DNA from: Paraspadella gotoi
Taxonomy: Eukaryota; Chaetognatha
Assembly (NCBI GenBank): GCA_051294375.1
Contig: CM119270.1
Location: 2,909,213-2,973,212 of the forward strand
DNA: 64,000 nt
Direction of reading: 5' to 3'
A program made the position numbers and the translations under genes. Positions 23,668-34,288 of the stretch are shown piece after piece (position 1 is the stretch's first letter; each line of letters starts with the position of its first letter). Under the pieces are notes generated by a model. It ran no database searches. It had not been told where the DNA came from and saw only the letters and a program-made list of their open reading frames with translations.

Positions 23668-24661
23668 GTGAGGGAGATTGACCGACAGACTAACCGACAT
23701 ACCGACCGACAGACTGACTGACCGATCCACGTACTAACCGACAGACTGACCGAGAGACTCACCGTCAGATTGACCGACCGATCGACCCACCGACTTCTCA
23801 GGTCGCGCGGATCCGAGGATTCCCTCGTCATGTCCGTGCACGTCGGAAACGGTGGTCGCGCTCTCTCTCGGCAAAACCTGGCGCGTTTCTTCGGCGTCAA
23901 AAATATCCGGATGTACGGAGAGAAAATCCGTATCACGACGGTCGACAACGAGGTTTGGGCGGGGAGGGGAGGTGGAGTGGGTGCAATGGGAAGAGGGAGC
24001 GCGAAGTGTGGTTCGAAGATGGAGGATGGAGAGAGATTGGGGGTCTGCGCCACCCCTTTTTTTGTGGCACTATTTTTCGAGAGTGACCCATTTCCGTTCT
24101 CTTTCCTCCATCAAATCCCTAACCGTAATCCGCAACTCTAACCTATTCCCAAATCTTAATCCTTGACCCTAAACTCTATAACCTAATTATTTTTTTTTTA
24201 AATATCAACTAAAGCTGGAAAATATGGGTCGTTTGTGGAAAATAGAGCCTTCCCGCCCACCCTCCTCTCCCTCTCTCCAACTCCTTTTCTCAGAAACGAA
24301 TCATCGGCGACGCATCACTCCACTACGACGAAGAGGACGGGTCATTCCTCGAAGGCTACATGCGCTCCATGTTCTGCTTCAAGCAACACGGGGAACCGAG
24401 GCCGCCAATCGAGTTGATCGTCCACCATCTCCCGGATTTCAAGAAGGCCTTCATGGGAGCGATGATGGTTTGGGGGGGGACGAGGGAGAGGGGGAGGGTA
24501 GATAATTGGGGGAGTGGGATGGCGGAATGAGATTGATTGATTAAGTTATTGAGTGGTTGATTGATTTATTGATTGATTGATTGAAGAGTTATTTGTTTAT
24601 TGAATGATTGATTCGGATATTTCTTTGATTGATTAATTTATCTATTTATTTTTTGATTGAT

Positions 24662-24696
<35 letters not shown>

Positions 24697-25019
24697 CGAG
24701 TTATTTATTCATTGAATGATTGATTCGGATATTTTTTGATTGATTGATTTATCTATTTATTTATCTATTTATTTTTGATTGTTTGATTGAGTGATTTATT
24801 AATTGATTGATCCCTCATTTCCAGTCCTGCGCCTCGGAAGCGGAGAGCATGAACTTGCCGACTCTGATCGACGTCCAAGCGGAAGGGGACGGGATGGACG
24901 CCGACGATCCGCCGGACGTCGGCGGCGTTGGCGGCGTCGGCGGCGGCGTCATCGGCGTCGGCCTCTTCGGCGGCGTCATCCGTCGCTCCGCCGGATCCGC
25001 GGTCGGAGCCGAAGATTGA
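23428..25019 (+). CDS. gene X: unrecognised multi-exon protein, 5' end in gap
   Basis: Four exons (at or before 23428-23667, 23802-23952, 24294-24467, 24825-25019) join in phase: phase 2 at the first junction, where TG+G makes Trp, and phase 0 at the next two. The introns have GT donors (GTGAGG, GTTTGG, GTTTGG) and CAG acceptors, and a TGA stop closes the frame at 25019. About 254 codons are visible. The product begins near the gap with a hydrophobic LSPLLLLGLCPV stretch that could be a signal peptide or membrane segment. A basic/aromatic section follows (VVTIVRRLYLR, WMLEKPATLL), then FFGVKNIRMYGEKIRITTV and LHYDEEDGSFLEGYMRSMF. The tail is acidic, then a Gly/Val-rich stretch (24924-24980) of GGC GTC-type codons. 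No family was recognised and no function is proposed. The true start lies in or beyond the gap at 23159-23427. Confidence 0.75.
23668..23801. repeat. GACC/GACA tetranucleotide repeat in gene X intron
   Basis: The intron is almost wholly imperfect gaccgaca units. Confidence 0.8.
23802..23952 (+). CDS. gene X, exon 2 of those visible
   Basis: Acceptor ctcag, donor GTTTGG. It encodes SLVMSVHVGNGG and an Arg/Lys/Phe-rich section ending TTVDNE. Confidence 0.8.
24064..24249. mobile_element. TAACCT-MITE, copy 2 (in gene X intron)
   Basis: The left end is ctatttttcgagagtgaccc. The right end on the opposite strand is ctattttccacaaacgaccc. The interior holds ccctaacc, taacctatt and ctaaactc units. 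It lies between exons ending 23952 and starting 24294. Confidence 0.7.
24294..24467 (+). CDS. gene X, exon 3 of those visible
   Basis: Acceptor ttctcag, donor GTTTGG, 58 codons in phase 0. It includes one Cys and the IELIVHHLPDFKKAFMG segment. Confidence 0.8.
24520..24820. repeat. (GATT)n in gene X intron
   Basis: Tetranucleotide repeat with two copies of a longer unit (attgaatgattgattcggat) near 24600 and 24711. Confidence 0.9.
24825..25019 (+). CDS. gene X, terminal exon
   Basis: Acceptor ttccag, 64 codons plus TGA. It starts acidic and ends in a GGVGGVGG-type low-complexity tail made of repeated GGC/GTC codons, likely repeat-expanded. A tcacgtgac word follows the stop. Confidence 0.75.
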   Translation, partial: SCASEAESMNLPTLIDVQAEGDGMDADDPPDVGGVGGVGGGVIGVGLFGGVIRRSAGSAVGAED

Positions 25020-25278
25020 GAGACGTCACGTGACTCGACGACTCGGGTCACGTGACTAGAGGGGAGGAGGATGACCCGAAGAAAGAAAAAAAATTATTAC
25101 GATGATTGTTTTTCATGTTTTAAAAACTTTTCGCGATTTAAGATGAAGTTTTGATTTGAAATAGAAAAATAAAAACAGTTTGCGACTCGAAGATTGGTTT
25201 AACTCCAATTCGTTTTTAGTTAATTTTAATTTTGTTAACAGTTAAGAGGAATTAAGAGAAGTAAGAGACAGACGACGA

Positions 25279-25316
<38 letters not shown>

Positions 25317-25482
25317 NNNNNNNNNNNNNNNNNNNNNNNNNNNNNNNNNNNNNNNNNNNNNNNNNNNNNNNNNNNNNNNNNNNNNNNNNNNNNNNNNNNN
25401 NNNNNNNNNNNNNNNNNNNNNNNNNNNNNNNNNNNNNNNNNNNNNNNNNNNNNNNNNNNNNNNNNNNNNNNNNNNNNNNNNN
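25020..25482. other. 3' flank of gene X, (CT)n and 166-N gap
   Basis: AT-rich 3' flank with an aaaataaaaa word near 25165, CT repeat at 25280-25316, then N at 25317-25482. Confidence 0.6.
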
Positions 25483-25825
25483 AAATCGAAGAAGCAGCAA
25501 CAAAAAGTTAAGTTACGCGCAGAGAGAGATTTTTTTTCTTTTCACGAATTTTACGCTTCGGCTCCTCTGTTTTTTGGGGTTTTTTTTCTTTCTTTTTTTT
25601 TTCCTTTTTTCCTTTCCCTTTTTTTCTCCTTTCCTCCTTTTCTTTTTTTTCCCCTTTTTTCATTCCTTTTTTTCTCCTTTCCTCCTTTTCTTTTTCTCCC
25701 CCTTTTTTCCTTTCCCTTTTTTTCTCCTTTCCTCCTTTTCTTTCCTTTTTCTTCCGTTCCCTCCGGTCTTTCTCACCGTCACAATGTGTCAAATTGTCCA
25801 TGGGCTGTTTACTGTTTCTTCCCTT
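25483..25825. repeat. polypyrimidine tract
   Basis: TTTCC / TTTTTCTCC repeats at about 25570-25770. Confidence 0.8.
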
Positions 25826-25966
25826 TCTCCTTCTCCTCCTTTTTTGAGTAGTAGCTCCGCGAGAACTCTGGGAACTACGAACTCTGTAAATCTGTTCCTT
25901 CCCTTTCTCCTTCCCTTTCTCCTTCTCCTCCGCGAGAACTCTGGGAACTACGCACTCTGTAAATGA
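25826..25966. repeat. duplicated unit of about 35 bp
   Basis: cgcgagaactctgggaacta plus cgNactctgtaaat occurs twice (about 25859-25893 and 25931-25965), separated by CTTT-type sequence. Confidence 0.8.
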
Positions 25967-26506
25967 CTTTGATGTCGGTCGCTCTCATTAGTTTTCTTAT
26001 ATTCAAATAATATCACATTTAATTTTTATATATTCATTTTTACTAATTCGGGACGAATAGACAAGTGACTTAATAACAAAAAACGATTTTTTATGCATAC
26101 TCTTTAGAAAATAACGATCATATGTATAAAATTAAAACAATCAATAATAAATTGTCTATTTATTGAATGAGCTTTCTTGCCTCTTGACTTTGAATAGGCT
26201 AGGTTGGTTCATGCTTTCATTCAATCAACTCTCTCTCACAGTCAACTAATTCCCTGAGAACTTAGCTTTTTTTTTACTGTTTCAATTAATTAAAGGGCTA
26301 TTAAATAATAAAAGAATCAGGTTTAAAACACTTCCTCCGACGCAACTTTTCAGAATTGAAGTTCCTTCTTTTCTGTGTCGATTCGGAGGCAGAACCAACG
26401 AGTGACTTCACAAACTTTGAAAGGAAGAAAAAAGAATTCAATCCTGTGTCGTGTTGATTTTGTTTCGGTTGTTTTTGGGAACGTGCCGCCTCTCTCTCTC
26501 TCTCTC
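25967..26506. other. AT-rich non-coding DNA
   Basis: Nothing recognised. It runs into CT repeat at 26490. Confidence 0.4.
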
Positions 26507-26657
26507 NNNNNNNNNNNNNNNNNNNNNNNNNNNNNNNNNNNNNNNNNNNNNNNNNNNNNNNNNNNNNNNNNNNNNNNNNNNNNNNNNNNNNNNNNNNNNN
26601 NNNNNNNNNNNNNNNNNNNNNNNNNNNNNNNNNNNNNNNNNNNNNNNNNNNNNNNNN
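26507..26657. other. assembly gap (151 N) inside (CT)n
   Basis: CT repeat on both sides. Confidence 0.95.
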
Positions 26658-26980
26658 CTCTCTCTCCGATTTGTAGTTTTATAGTAACTTGCAACATTTT
26701 ACTCGAACTATAACCGATTTAACCTATATACAGCCAATACATTTAATATAGGTATTTGTTTTCTCATTATCTGAAATGAATTTAAATAATACTTACTTTT
26801 TTATATTTGTGATTTGACGTACGTAGCCAATAGTCAATAGTGATCTCGGCTCACTTTTTAAAAAACTATTTTTAGTACGGTTTTATCAAAAAATTTTTAT
26901 TTTCTTTTTCCCTTTTTTCTCTTTTCATTTCTAAGGCGACAGTCATTCAGTCAAATTCGGTTATCATTGATTTGATTTTC

Positions 26981-27070
<90 letters not shown>

Positions 27071-27464
27071 GAGGCAAACCGCCCGCAGCTTGGACTGAGG
27101 GGAGATTTCATTTGTCGGCCTCTTGGTTTCGGGGTCGCCTTGCCGCCTTGCCGCCTTGCCGCCATGCCGCCAAGCCGTCTTGGTCGAGTCTGCATATAAT
27201 TCGATTTTGGATTTTCTCTCTTATTTTTCTCCGCTCGTATTTCTCGGTTTTTTCTTGTTTTTTTTTAGATTTGATTTTATAGACTCGACAACTTTCGCTG
27301 CTAAGGAACTTTTTACTTATTCGATATCTTTTATAATCTTTTTCTCCATACAAAAACTTGTTTTCATTCAACTAAATACGTTTTGAATTGTATTTAATAT
27401 ATTGAACATTTTTTTAAAGCTATATGCCCAGTTGCCCACGTCGTCGTGATTTGAAATTTTCGTC
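26658..27464. other. upstream region of gene Y
   Basis: (CT)n at 26986-27066, then a small gccttgccgcc tandem at 27136-27178. Otherwise AT-rich. No TATA box or initiator could be assigned with confidence. Confidence 0.4.
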
Positions 27465-27525
27465 ATGAAAGCTTTTAGTCTCGCGCAGATGAATTTATCG
27501 GTTTTGATATTAGCTTTCGCATTTG
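27465..27525 (+). CDS. gene Y exon 1 (signal peptide)
   Basis: ATG preceded by cgtc. 20 codons plus one base, then donor GTAAGT. A second in-frame Met at codon 9 is an alternative start. Confidence 0.65.
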
Positions 27526-28297
27526 GTAAGTACTAAGTACTAAGTAGTCTCTTAAATTTTTTTATGAGATTTTGATGTGCCACGATCGGGGAATTAGATG
27601 GAAAATGTTTCACGTTGATTTAAAGGGAAAAAAGACTTGGAAAAAATATGTAAGAATATTTAAAATACTAAAGAAAAATATGCCGAATCGTAACAAAGCC
27701 TCCATAAGATTTAAAAAGCTTTTGAGTAGAGGCCCCCAAATTTAGGGTGTATAGAAGGATTTTTTGAAACGAATGTTATATAATCAGAGCTAAAACATTG
27801 ATTAACTTTAAATAGGCCGATGCCAGCATAAGTAAAACTATACTCGGATATCCATTATATCAGGGTCAGAAAACAGATTTATTTTTAATTCAATTTATTC
27901 TGTATATTGCATTTTTTTACTAATCTATTTAGTATTGACGTTAAAAGGCTCGTCCCTTTCCGCCGATACTACGAAAGAGAGCGAAGCCGAATATTTGTCC
28001 CAAAAATGGCGGATGTTGAAAGTGCCGCGTCGCCAGCAGAGGGACGTCCTGCAGCGGCGGGAGGACGGCAGCGACCCGTCTCGGCCGAAGAATGAAGAGA
28101 ACTGGGACGGGTTGGCGGAATTGAAGAGATGGAAACGGTCGCAGATGTGGCGGAGGTATGTCTCGGACGACCGCCACTTCATCCGAGAAGAATGGAGGCG
28201 CGCTGATCGGAATTTCTGCGGGGTGGGAGGTGCAGGATCAGTTAAAGCGGGTAGGGTGTTTGAGAGCAATGAGAACGGAGAGAGAGAGAGAGAGAGA

Positions 28298-28354
<57 letters not shown>

Positions 28355-29110
28355 GAGAGAGAGAGAAAGTAACAAAGGAAGAATATAAGAGAGAAAAATA
28401 GAATTTGATTAAAATAAAAAGAAATATATATATATGTATACATAGTCTTTGCAAAGGATATTGGAAGCCAAGATTAATTAATTAATTAACGCAACGTTGC
28501 AAAAGATTTTAAACTTAAAAGAGATTTAAAATTTTAGGCAATAAGAGAATTACATTTTTTATCCAAATCCTCTTTTTCTTCAGCATCGCCAACTCCACCG
28601 CCTGGGCGGCCATCTTGAATCGCGCCGCTACTCTCCGCTCGGTTCGTCCCTGCGACCCGGAATTCATTCTGTAATTAAAATTCGACTCAAGTTTTAAATC
28701 AAAATTAAATTACAGTCAGAAAATTACGGTTATAAACTTTAAGTTGTAGCTGATTAATCTTTTAGCTATAATACAAAATCCAGCCCCACACTGACTTACC
28801 TTCTATTCCTCACACTGACTTACTCTCTCCTTACCCACAGTTACGAGAGCGACGCCCGAATGGAGGTGGCGTTGGTGTCGTCTCCCTCCGCCACGAGAGC
28901 GATGGCCGAGTCTTACATGAAATCTCAGATTTTCTTCGCTAAAAGCGATTTCGCTAAAGTGGATTTCGCGACTGGCGCCAAGGCCGCTTTGAGGGAAATT
29001 CGCAAGGAAGATCGAACCCGAGGGACTGGTTGGTTGAACCGAGTACAATGCCATCAAGGATAGAGACATTTGAAGCAATCATGGTGGAAGCGCCATAACA
29101 CGCCATTAAA

Positions 29111-29179
<69 letters not shown>

Positions 29180-29914
29180 CTTCTCTCTCTTCTCTCTCTC
29201 TCTCTCACCCTAACGGGATTCCTTCCTGCGAATTTCCCTCAAAGCGGCCTTTGGCCGCCAGCGCGAAATCCACTTTAGGAAATCGCTTTTTAGCGAAGAA
29301 ATCGTTGAGGATTCTGTAATAGACTCGGCCATCGCTCTCGTGGCGGAGGGATGACGACACCAACGCACCCTCCATCGGGGCGTCGCTTTCTTCGTTAGCT
29401 GTGGGTAAGGAGAGAGTAAGTCAGTGCTGAGGCAATAGAAGGTAATTCAGTGTGGGCTGGATTTTGTATCATAGCTAAAAGTTTAATCAGCTAAACTTAA
29501 AGTTTCTATAAACGTAATTTTCTGACTGTAATTTAATTTTTGAATTTAAAACTTGAGTCGAATTTTAATTACTAGAATGAATTCCGGGTGCCAGGGACGA
29601 ACCGAGCGGAGAAGTAGCGGTTGCGCGATCAAGCATGCCGCCAGGCGCGTTGGAGTGGGCGATGCTGAAGAAAAAAAGAGGATTTGGATACAAAATGTAA
29701 TTCTCTTATTGCTCTAAAAATTTTTTAAATCTCTTTTAAGTTAAAATCTTTTGCACGTTGCTTAGATTAATTAATTAATTTGGCTTCCAATATCCTTTGC
29801 CAAAGACTATGCGTGTATACATATATATATATTTCTTTTTATTTTATATCAATTCCTATTTTTTCTCTCTTATATTCTTCCTTTGTTACTTTCTCTCTCT
29901 CTCTCTCTTTCTCT

Positions 29915-29976
<62 letters not shown>

Positions 29977-31184
29977 TCTCCGTCTCTCATTGCTCTCAAA
30001 CACCCCTACCCCCTTTAACTGATCCTCACCTCCCACCCCGCAGAAATTCCATTCAGCGCGCCTCCATTCTTCTCGGATGAAGTGGGTCGGTCCTCCGAGA
30101 CATTACCTCCGGCCACATTCTGACGACCGTTTCCATCTCTTCAATTTCCGCCATAACCCGTCCCAGTTTCGTCTTCCATTTCTTCGGCGAGACGGTGTCC
30201 GCTTGCCGTCTCTCCGCCGCTGCAGGACGTCCTCTGCTGGCGACGCGGGCACTTTCAAACATTCCGCCATCTTTGGGAACAAATATTCGGCTTCGCTCTC
30301 TTTTCGTAGTATCGGCGAAAGGGACCGAGCCTTTTACGTTCAATACTAAATAGTTAGTTAAAAAAAATGCAATTATACAGAATAAATTGAATTAAAATAG
30401 AATTCTGTTTTCTGACCCTGATATAATGGATATCCGAGTATTTAGTTTATACTTATGCTGGGCATCGGGCCTATTTAAAGTTAATGCAATGTTTTAGCTC
30501 TGATTATATAACATGCGTTTTCAAAAAATCCTTCTATTACACCCTAAATTTGGGGCGCCTCTACCAAAAGCTTTTAATCTAATCTCTTCGGNNNNNNNNN
30601 NNNNNNNNNNNNNNNNCCCCGGGCAACCCGGTTCTTCGGCTTAAAGTTACGGAACTGTTTTAAACGAGCCAGTGACAAGTGAAAGTCACACGGTGTCCCC
30701 TGGTGAGATGTCCCGCGCCCCCATCGTCACAGGCAATTTCACAATCGCCATAATGTCCCGCATTTAGTGAAAAGACTGAAAAGAAGATCTAAAGATTTAA
30801 TGTCATGTCATGTCATGTCATCCCAATTTTGTTATCCCCAATCCCCAAATCCCTCTTCAATCCCCTAAATCCCCTCACCCTTCCCCCCACCCCCCCTGCC
30901 AAAAAGACGCACCCCATCTGGCGTCTCCTCTTCGAGACACTCAACGTCCACGGAGATCTCGACCCGACTTCCCCCAATTGGGCCGTCGACGAGTTCCGCG
31001 ACCACTTCCCACGCGAAGACCCGAATCCCAGCGACGAAGAAATTGTGGAGAAGATGGCGCGTTACTACATCGACGCCAATCTCGACTCCTTCAGGCAATT
31101 CTCCGCTCCTTGCTGATGGAGGGAGTCCTGGCTGATGGAGCGGCTCTCGGCTCCCTTCGCTCGTTAATTCATTCGCAAACGTAG
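27465..31184 (+). CDS. gene Y: predicted secreted protein, family unknown
   Basis: Exons 27465-27525, 27933-28155, 28584-28670 and 28841 to about 29010 join with matching phases (1, 2, 2), GTAAG, GTATG and GTAAT donors and AG acceptors. This is strong evidence of a real gene. The first ATG gives a short N-region and then a hydrophobic run (LSVLILAFAF) typical of a signal peptide, so secretion is inferred. The mature part is highly charged (Lys/Arg/Glu-rich, including KRWKRSQMWR). Exon 3 has one Cys, and exon 4 contains YMKSQIFFAKSDF. A probable last exon lies beyond a 25-N gap (about 30907-31184). Exons 2-4 are mirrored in a degraded inverted copy (29215-30345). Not recognised as any family, and no function is assigned. 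Confidence 0.65.
27933..28155 (+). CDS. gene Y exon 2
   Basis: Acceptor tatttag, donor GTATGT. It encodes a Lys/Arg/Glu-rich stretch. A competing frame gives 62 codons to a stop at 28095 but does not match exon 1 phase. Confidence 0.7.
28279..28370. repeat. (GA)n in gene Y intron 2
   Basis: Interrupted GA repeat. Its mirror in the inverted arm is CT at about 29891-29985. Confidence 0.95.
28584..28670 (+). CDS. gene Y exon 3
   Basis: Acceptor tcttcag, donor GTAATT. 28 full codons, encoding STAWAAILNRAATLRSV and then PCDPEF. Confidence 0.7.
28841..29010 (+). CDS. gene Y exon 4, 3' boundary uncertain
   Basis: Acceptor cccacag, in phase with exon 3. The frame runs past the palindrome boundary to a stop at 29063, but the two palindrome arms diverge after about 29008. 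The inverted arm carries a different continuation with a possible GTGAGA donor, so the end of the exon is unsettled. Confidence 0.6.
29011..29214. repeat. palindrome 1 centre with (CT)n
   Basis: About 100 bp of single-copy sequence, then CT repeat at 29113-29207. Confidence 0.85.
29215..30345 (-). pseudogene. inverted, damaged copy of gene Y exons 2-4
   Basis: On the minus strand, exon 2-like sequence lies at about 30107-30345, exon 3-like at about 29573-29664 and exon 4-like at about 29215-29398. Each carries small indels against the left arm that break the frame, and the reading frames are not maintained. Whether this is a real inverted duplication or an assembly foldback cannot be told from the sequence. 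Confidence 0.7.
29215..30591 (-). repeat. palindrome 1, right arm (inverted gene Y copy)
   Basis: Reverse-complement copy of the left arm. It ends at the 25-N gap (30592-30616), equivalent to about 27700 in the left arm, so it never reaches exon 1. Confidence 0.9.
30592..30906. other. 25-N gap and unassigned sequence
   Basis: N at 30592-30616, then mixed sequence with a tgtcatgtcatgtcatgtca pentanucleotide array at about 30799 and C-rich DNA before the next exon. Confidence 0.6.
30907..31184 (+). CDS. probable terminal exon of gene Y
   Basis: The frame starting after ccaaaaag encodes a Trp/Asp/Glu-rich segment (IWRLLFETLNVHGDLD, then DEEIVEKMARYYIDANLDS) and meets a stop at 31116. A +1 shift near 31096 continues it as LRSLLMEGVLADGAALG to a stop at 31184, giving a smoother helical C-terminus. 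A one-base error near there is suspected. Linkage to gene Y rests on strand, proximity and similar base composition only, because a gap intervenes. Confidence 0.5.
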
Positions 31185-31859
31185 GGAGTTTTCCTGTTGT
31201 TTCGTTTTCTTTTTTTCTGGACAAGATGCGTGGTGATAATCCGAATTGTATTCTAATTGTGTCGTTATTATCTTTTCACTTTGTAATTTATAAATACATA
31301 TCTTCTGCGGTCTGTCGTTAAACCAAAAAAAAAAGGTCACGCTGTCACTCCCTGATCAATTTGAGTTTCTCTTGTAATCGTCTCGGAAAATTCTTTCTCA
31401 ACCGTCAACGATTTTTTTTTTCAAACTTTTTATTTTGAAACAAAAAAATTAATAATTTCGCCCCAAATTTTTAACTGATTTTTTATTTCCTTTTTTCGTT
31501 TATCTGTCAAGTAAAATGTCTGCAAATCCATCGACTTAAACCGGATATAACTTTTTTTTTCTCCTCAATAAAAAGTCAGTCAGTCTTCCCGCCAATTGCG
31601 AAACCCTCAAGAGTTTATCGTCTTTTGCGACAATCGGGGTTTTGGTCGTCAAGAACCAGATTCCACGGGCGGTTGGAGGTTTTTCCAGTGGCAGCGGGAG
31701 GTGGAACCAAGAAAATCCCAATTTCCGCGAAAATCGAGAAAAGTTGTAAAACTTTAAAAAGTTCCAAGAAAACTCGAAACACGTTCCTCCACTCCATCCT
31801 TCACAGATCCTAAAAAAAGAAAAGTTTGAAAAATCTCAATTCTCAGCTTTTAGCACTTT
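31185..31859. other. non-coding, probable 3' flank
   Basis: AT-rich. An aataaa-like word lies near 31568. No exon was supported. Confidence 0.4.
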
Positions 31860-32520
31860 CCTCTTCCTCTTCCTCCTCCTCTTCCTCCTCCTCTTCTTCC
31901 TCCCTCAATCGTGAACAAAAAAAAATAAAGTCACTTCTTTTTTAATTTTTTTTTCTCGCTCGAAATGTGTAGAGGAAAGAGAAAGGAGGAAATGAAGGAA
32001 AGAAAAAAAAGAAAGAAAAGAAGAAACACTAGAAAAAAGGAAGAAGGAAAGAAAAGATGAAAAACAGTGAGAAAGAGAAGGAAAGGACAAAAGTGTGGAA
32101 AAACGTGATGAGGCGTGGAGGAAAGGCGGAGGAAAGGATAGAAGGAGATGGAGGAAGGAGAGGAGGAAATGGAGGGAAAGAAGAGAGAGGATAGGAGAAA
32201 GGAGAGGATGGAGAAGGAGGCAAAGGAAAGAAGGAAGAATGGAGGAAAGAAAAGGAGGAGCTGGGGAAAGGAGAAGATAGATGAGAGAGAACAGAGAGAG
32301 AAGGAGTAGAAGAAGGAAAGGAAAGGAGGAATGGAGAGAACAGGGAGAGGAAGAGGTGAGGACAGAAAGAGGAGCGAGATTGGAGGAAAGAAAGAAGGAG
32401 ATGGAGGAAAGGAGAGGAGATGGAGGAAAGGAGAGAAAGAGATGAAGGAAAGGAGTGAAAATAGAGGAAGAAGATAAAAGAAAAGGAGAGAAAGCAAAAT
32501 AAAGGCGAGGGTGATTTTTC
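31860..32520. repeat. TCC repeat then polypurine tract
   Basis: CTTCCTCCT array at 31859-31905. From about 31970 to 32500 the + strand is nearly all A/G (ggaggaaa-type units). Confidence 0.9.
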
Positions 32521-32843
32521 TTCCTCCTTCCACGAGTTGTGGCAACCAATAACGGATTTCGACAGGAAAGTGAGAAAACCCAGATTTTTTGATTTTTTCT
32601 TTAGAGGGGCTTTCTCTTCTTTCTTTCTTTCTTTCTTTCTTTCNNNNNNNNNNNNNNNNNNNNNNNNNNNNNNNNNNNNNNNNNNNNNNNNNNNNNNNNN
32701 NNNNNNNNNNNNNNNNNNNNNNNNNNNNNNNNNNNNNNNNNNNNNNNNNNNNNNNNNNNNNNNNNNNNNNNNNNNNNNNNNNNNNNNNNNNNNNNNNNNN
32801 NNNNNNNNNNNNNNNNNNNNNNNNNNNNNNNNNNNNNNNNNNT

Positions 32844-32875
<32 letters not shown>

Positions 32876-33201
32876 TATTTTGAGTTTCCTCCTCAGATTT
32901 ACTTGTTTCTTTTTACATATTTATGAATTGTTTCCACCAATAAAAATTCACGTAGACAGGGAGAGAAAGAAATAAAAAAGAATGTCAGCTCGGGAACGAA
33001 TTTTTGGGAATAAAATATTAAGCGTCTTTGAATTCGGATGTAATTTACTTCAATTGGGTGGGATTTCATTAAACCCGGATGTAATAGCGACACAAAGTAC
33101 AAGAAAGACTTAAATCAGTGTCGTGTCGGCTTCAAGAATAAATTTCCCAAACGAGGTACTATCGTCGTAGATTCTCTTTGTTCGAAAGAAAGAAAGAAAA
33201 A

Positions 33202-33233
<32 letters not shown>

Positions 33234-33300
33234 ATAGAAAAAAAGAAAGAAAGAAAGAAAGAAAGAAAGGTGTGTTTATGTTGCAAAAAAGTCTGACTTC
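32521..33300. other. CTTT/GAAA repeats and 199-N gap
   Basis: CTTT repeat flanks N at 32644-32842. GAAA repeat lies at 33186-33270. No gene. Confidence 0.8.
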
Positions 33301-34288
33301 ATATGTATAACAAAAGTGTCATTCTTTCTCTTTCCCAAATTAACAAAAAGTCTGAACACTGGATTCTGTCTGGACGTTTANNNNNNNNNNNNNNNNNNNN
33401 NNNNNNNNNNNNNNNNNNNNNNNNNNNNNNNNNNNNNNNNNNNNNNNNNNNNNNNNNNNNNNNNNNNNNNNNNNNNNNNNATTGGGTTCAGTTTCTTTCT
33501 GACTACTTTTTTTTCTCCAGAGATAAGATGAACCGTGCCTCCATTCTAATAAGAGATCCGGGCAATAACGTGACTTTGGCATGACGAGAGACAGACGAGA
33601 TTGAGAGAGAGAGATAAAGAGAGAAACGGAGGTTCAATCAATGAGTCGACCTCTGCGCAGAGAGGTGTCATCGCATCGGGTCAGTCGGGTTGTTGAGAAC
33701 AGCAGTCAGCTTAGCTGAGCGTCGAAACGAGTTGATGAAAAACTCTGCATGCACTGAACGAGGAGAAAGATGAGGAGGAAGGTGGAAAAAAAGTGAAAAG
33801 GAACGCGAGATCGGCACGAGAGAGAGACGCAGATGACGAGTAGAGATGAGAACGAGAAAGAAAGAGGAAGAAGAAGAGCACGAGATCACAAGGAGCCGAT
33901 GGACGAGAGAGGGAGGAGAGAGAGTAATAGACGATGAGAGGAGGAGGACCTCAAAGCGTTCTGTTTCAAATATCAATCGTCTCAACCCTAAATAAATCCG
34001 CTCTTTGGCCGAGAAAAAAAAAATCGATCGATCGCTTTAATAAACCTCGATCAAAATCGCGAATCGACGCGAAGAGGAGAAGTGCAACGATTATTGTAGT
34101 AATTTCGCTAAATGTTAATATTATCCCTCGCGCGCGAAGACTTATTTCAATTGAGCGATTACATTCGGGCATTTAAGCGTTAAGAAGAGGAATGAAGAAG
34201 CAGACAAAAAGTATATTAGTGCGAGTATGAATCTTTTTACTTTCTCAATTACACTTTTATCCGTCGCTCGAGAATTCGGCTAGTCCCA
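33301..34288. other. non-coding, 100-N gap
   Basis: N at 33381-33480 (exactly 100, a conventional unknown-size gap). Purine-rich at 33590-33950. No supported exon. Confidence 0.5.

Larger units (their letters stand above)
27690..29010 (+). repeat. palindrome 1, left arm
   Basis: Gene Y intron 1 through exon 4. Matches the reverse complement of 29215-30591 over its whole length, with scattered substitutions and 1-few base indels. Confidence 0.9.

Noticed and set aside
29113-29207. Sequencing-adaptor remnant at the centre of palindrome 1
   Set aside because: The centre is plain CT repeat with TTC interruptions. No adaptor-like unique sequence was seen, though a foldback artefact remains possible.
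31060-31184. Neuropeptide precursor resembling CRF/egg-laying hormone helices in the last exon of gene Y
   Set aside because: Only a loose amphipathic helix similarity, with no dibasic cleavage site plus amidation glycine in the expected place.
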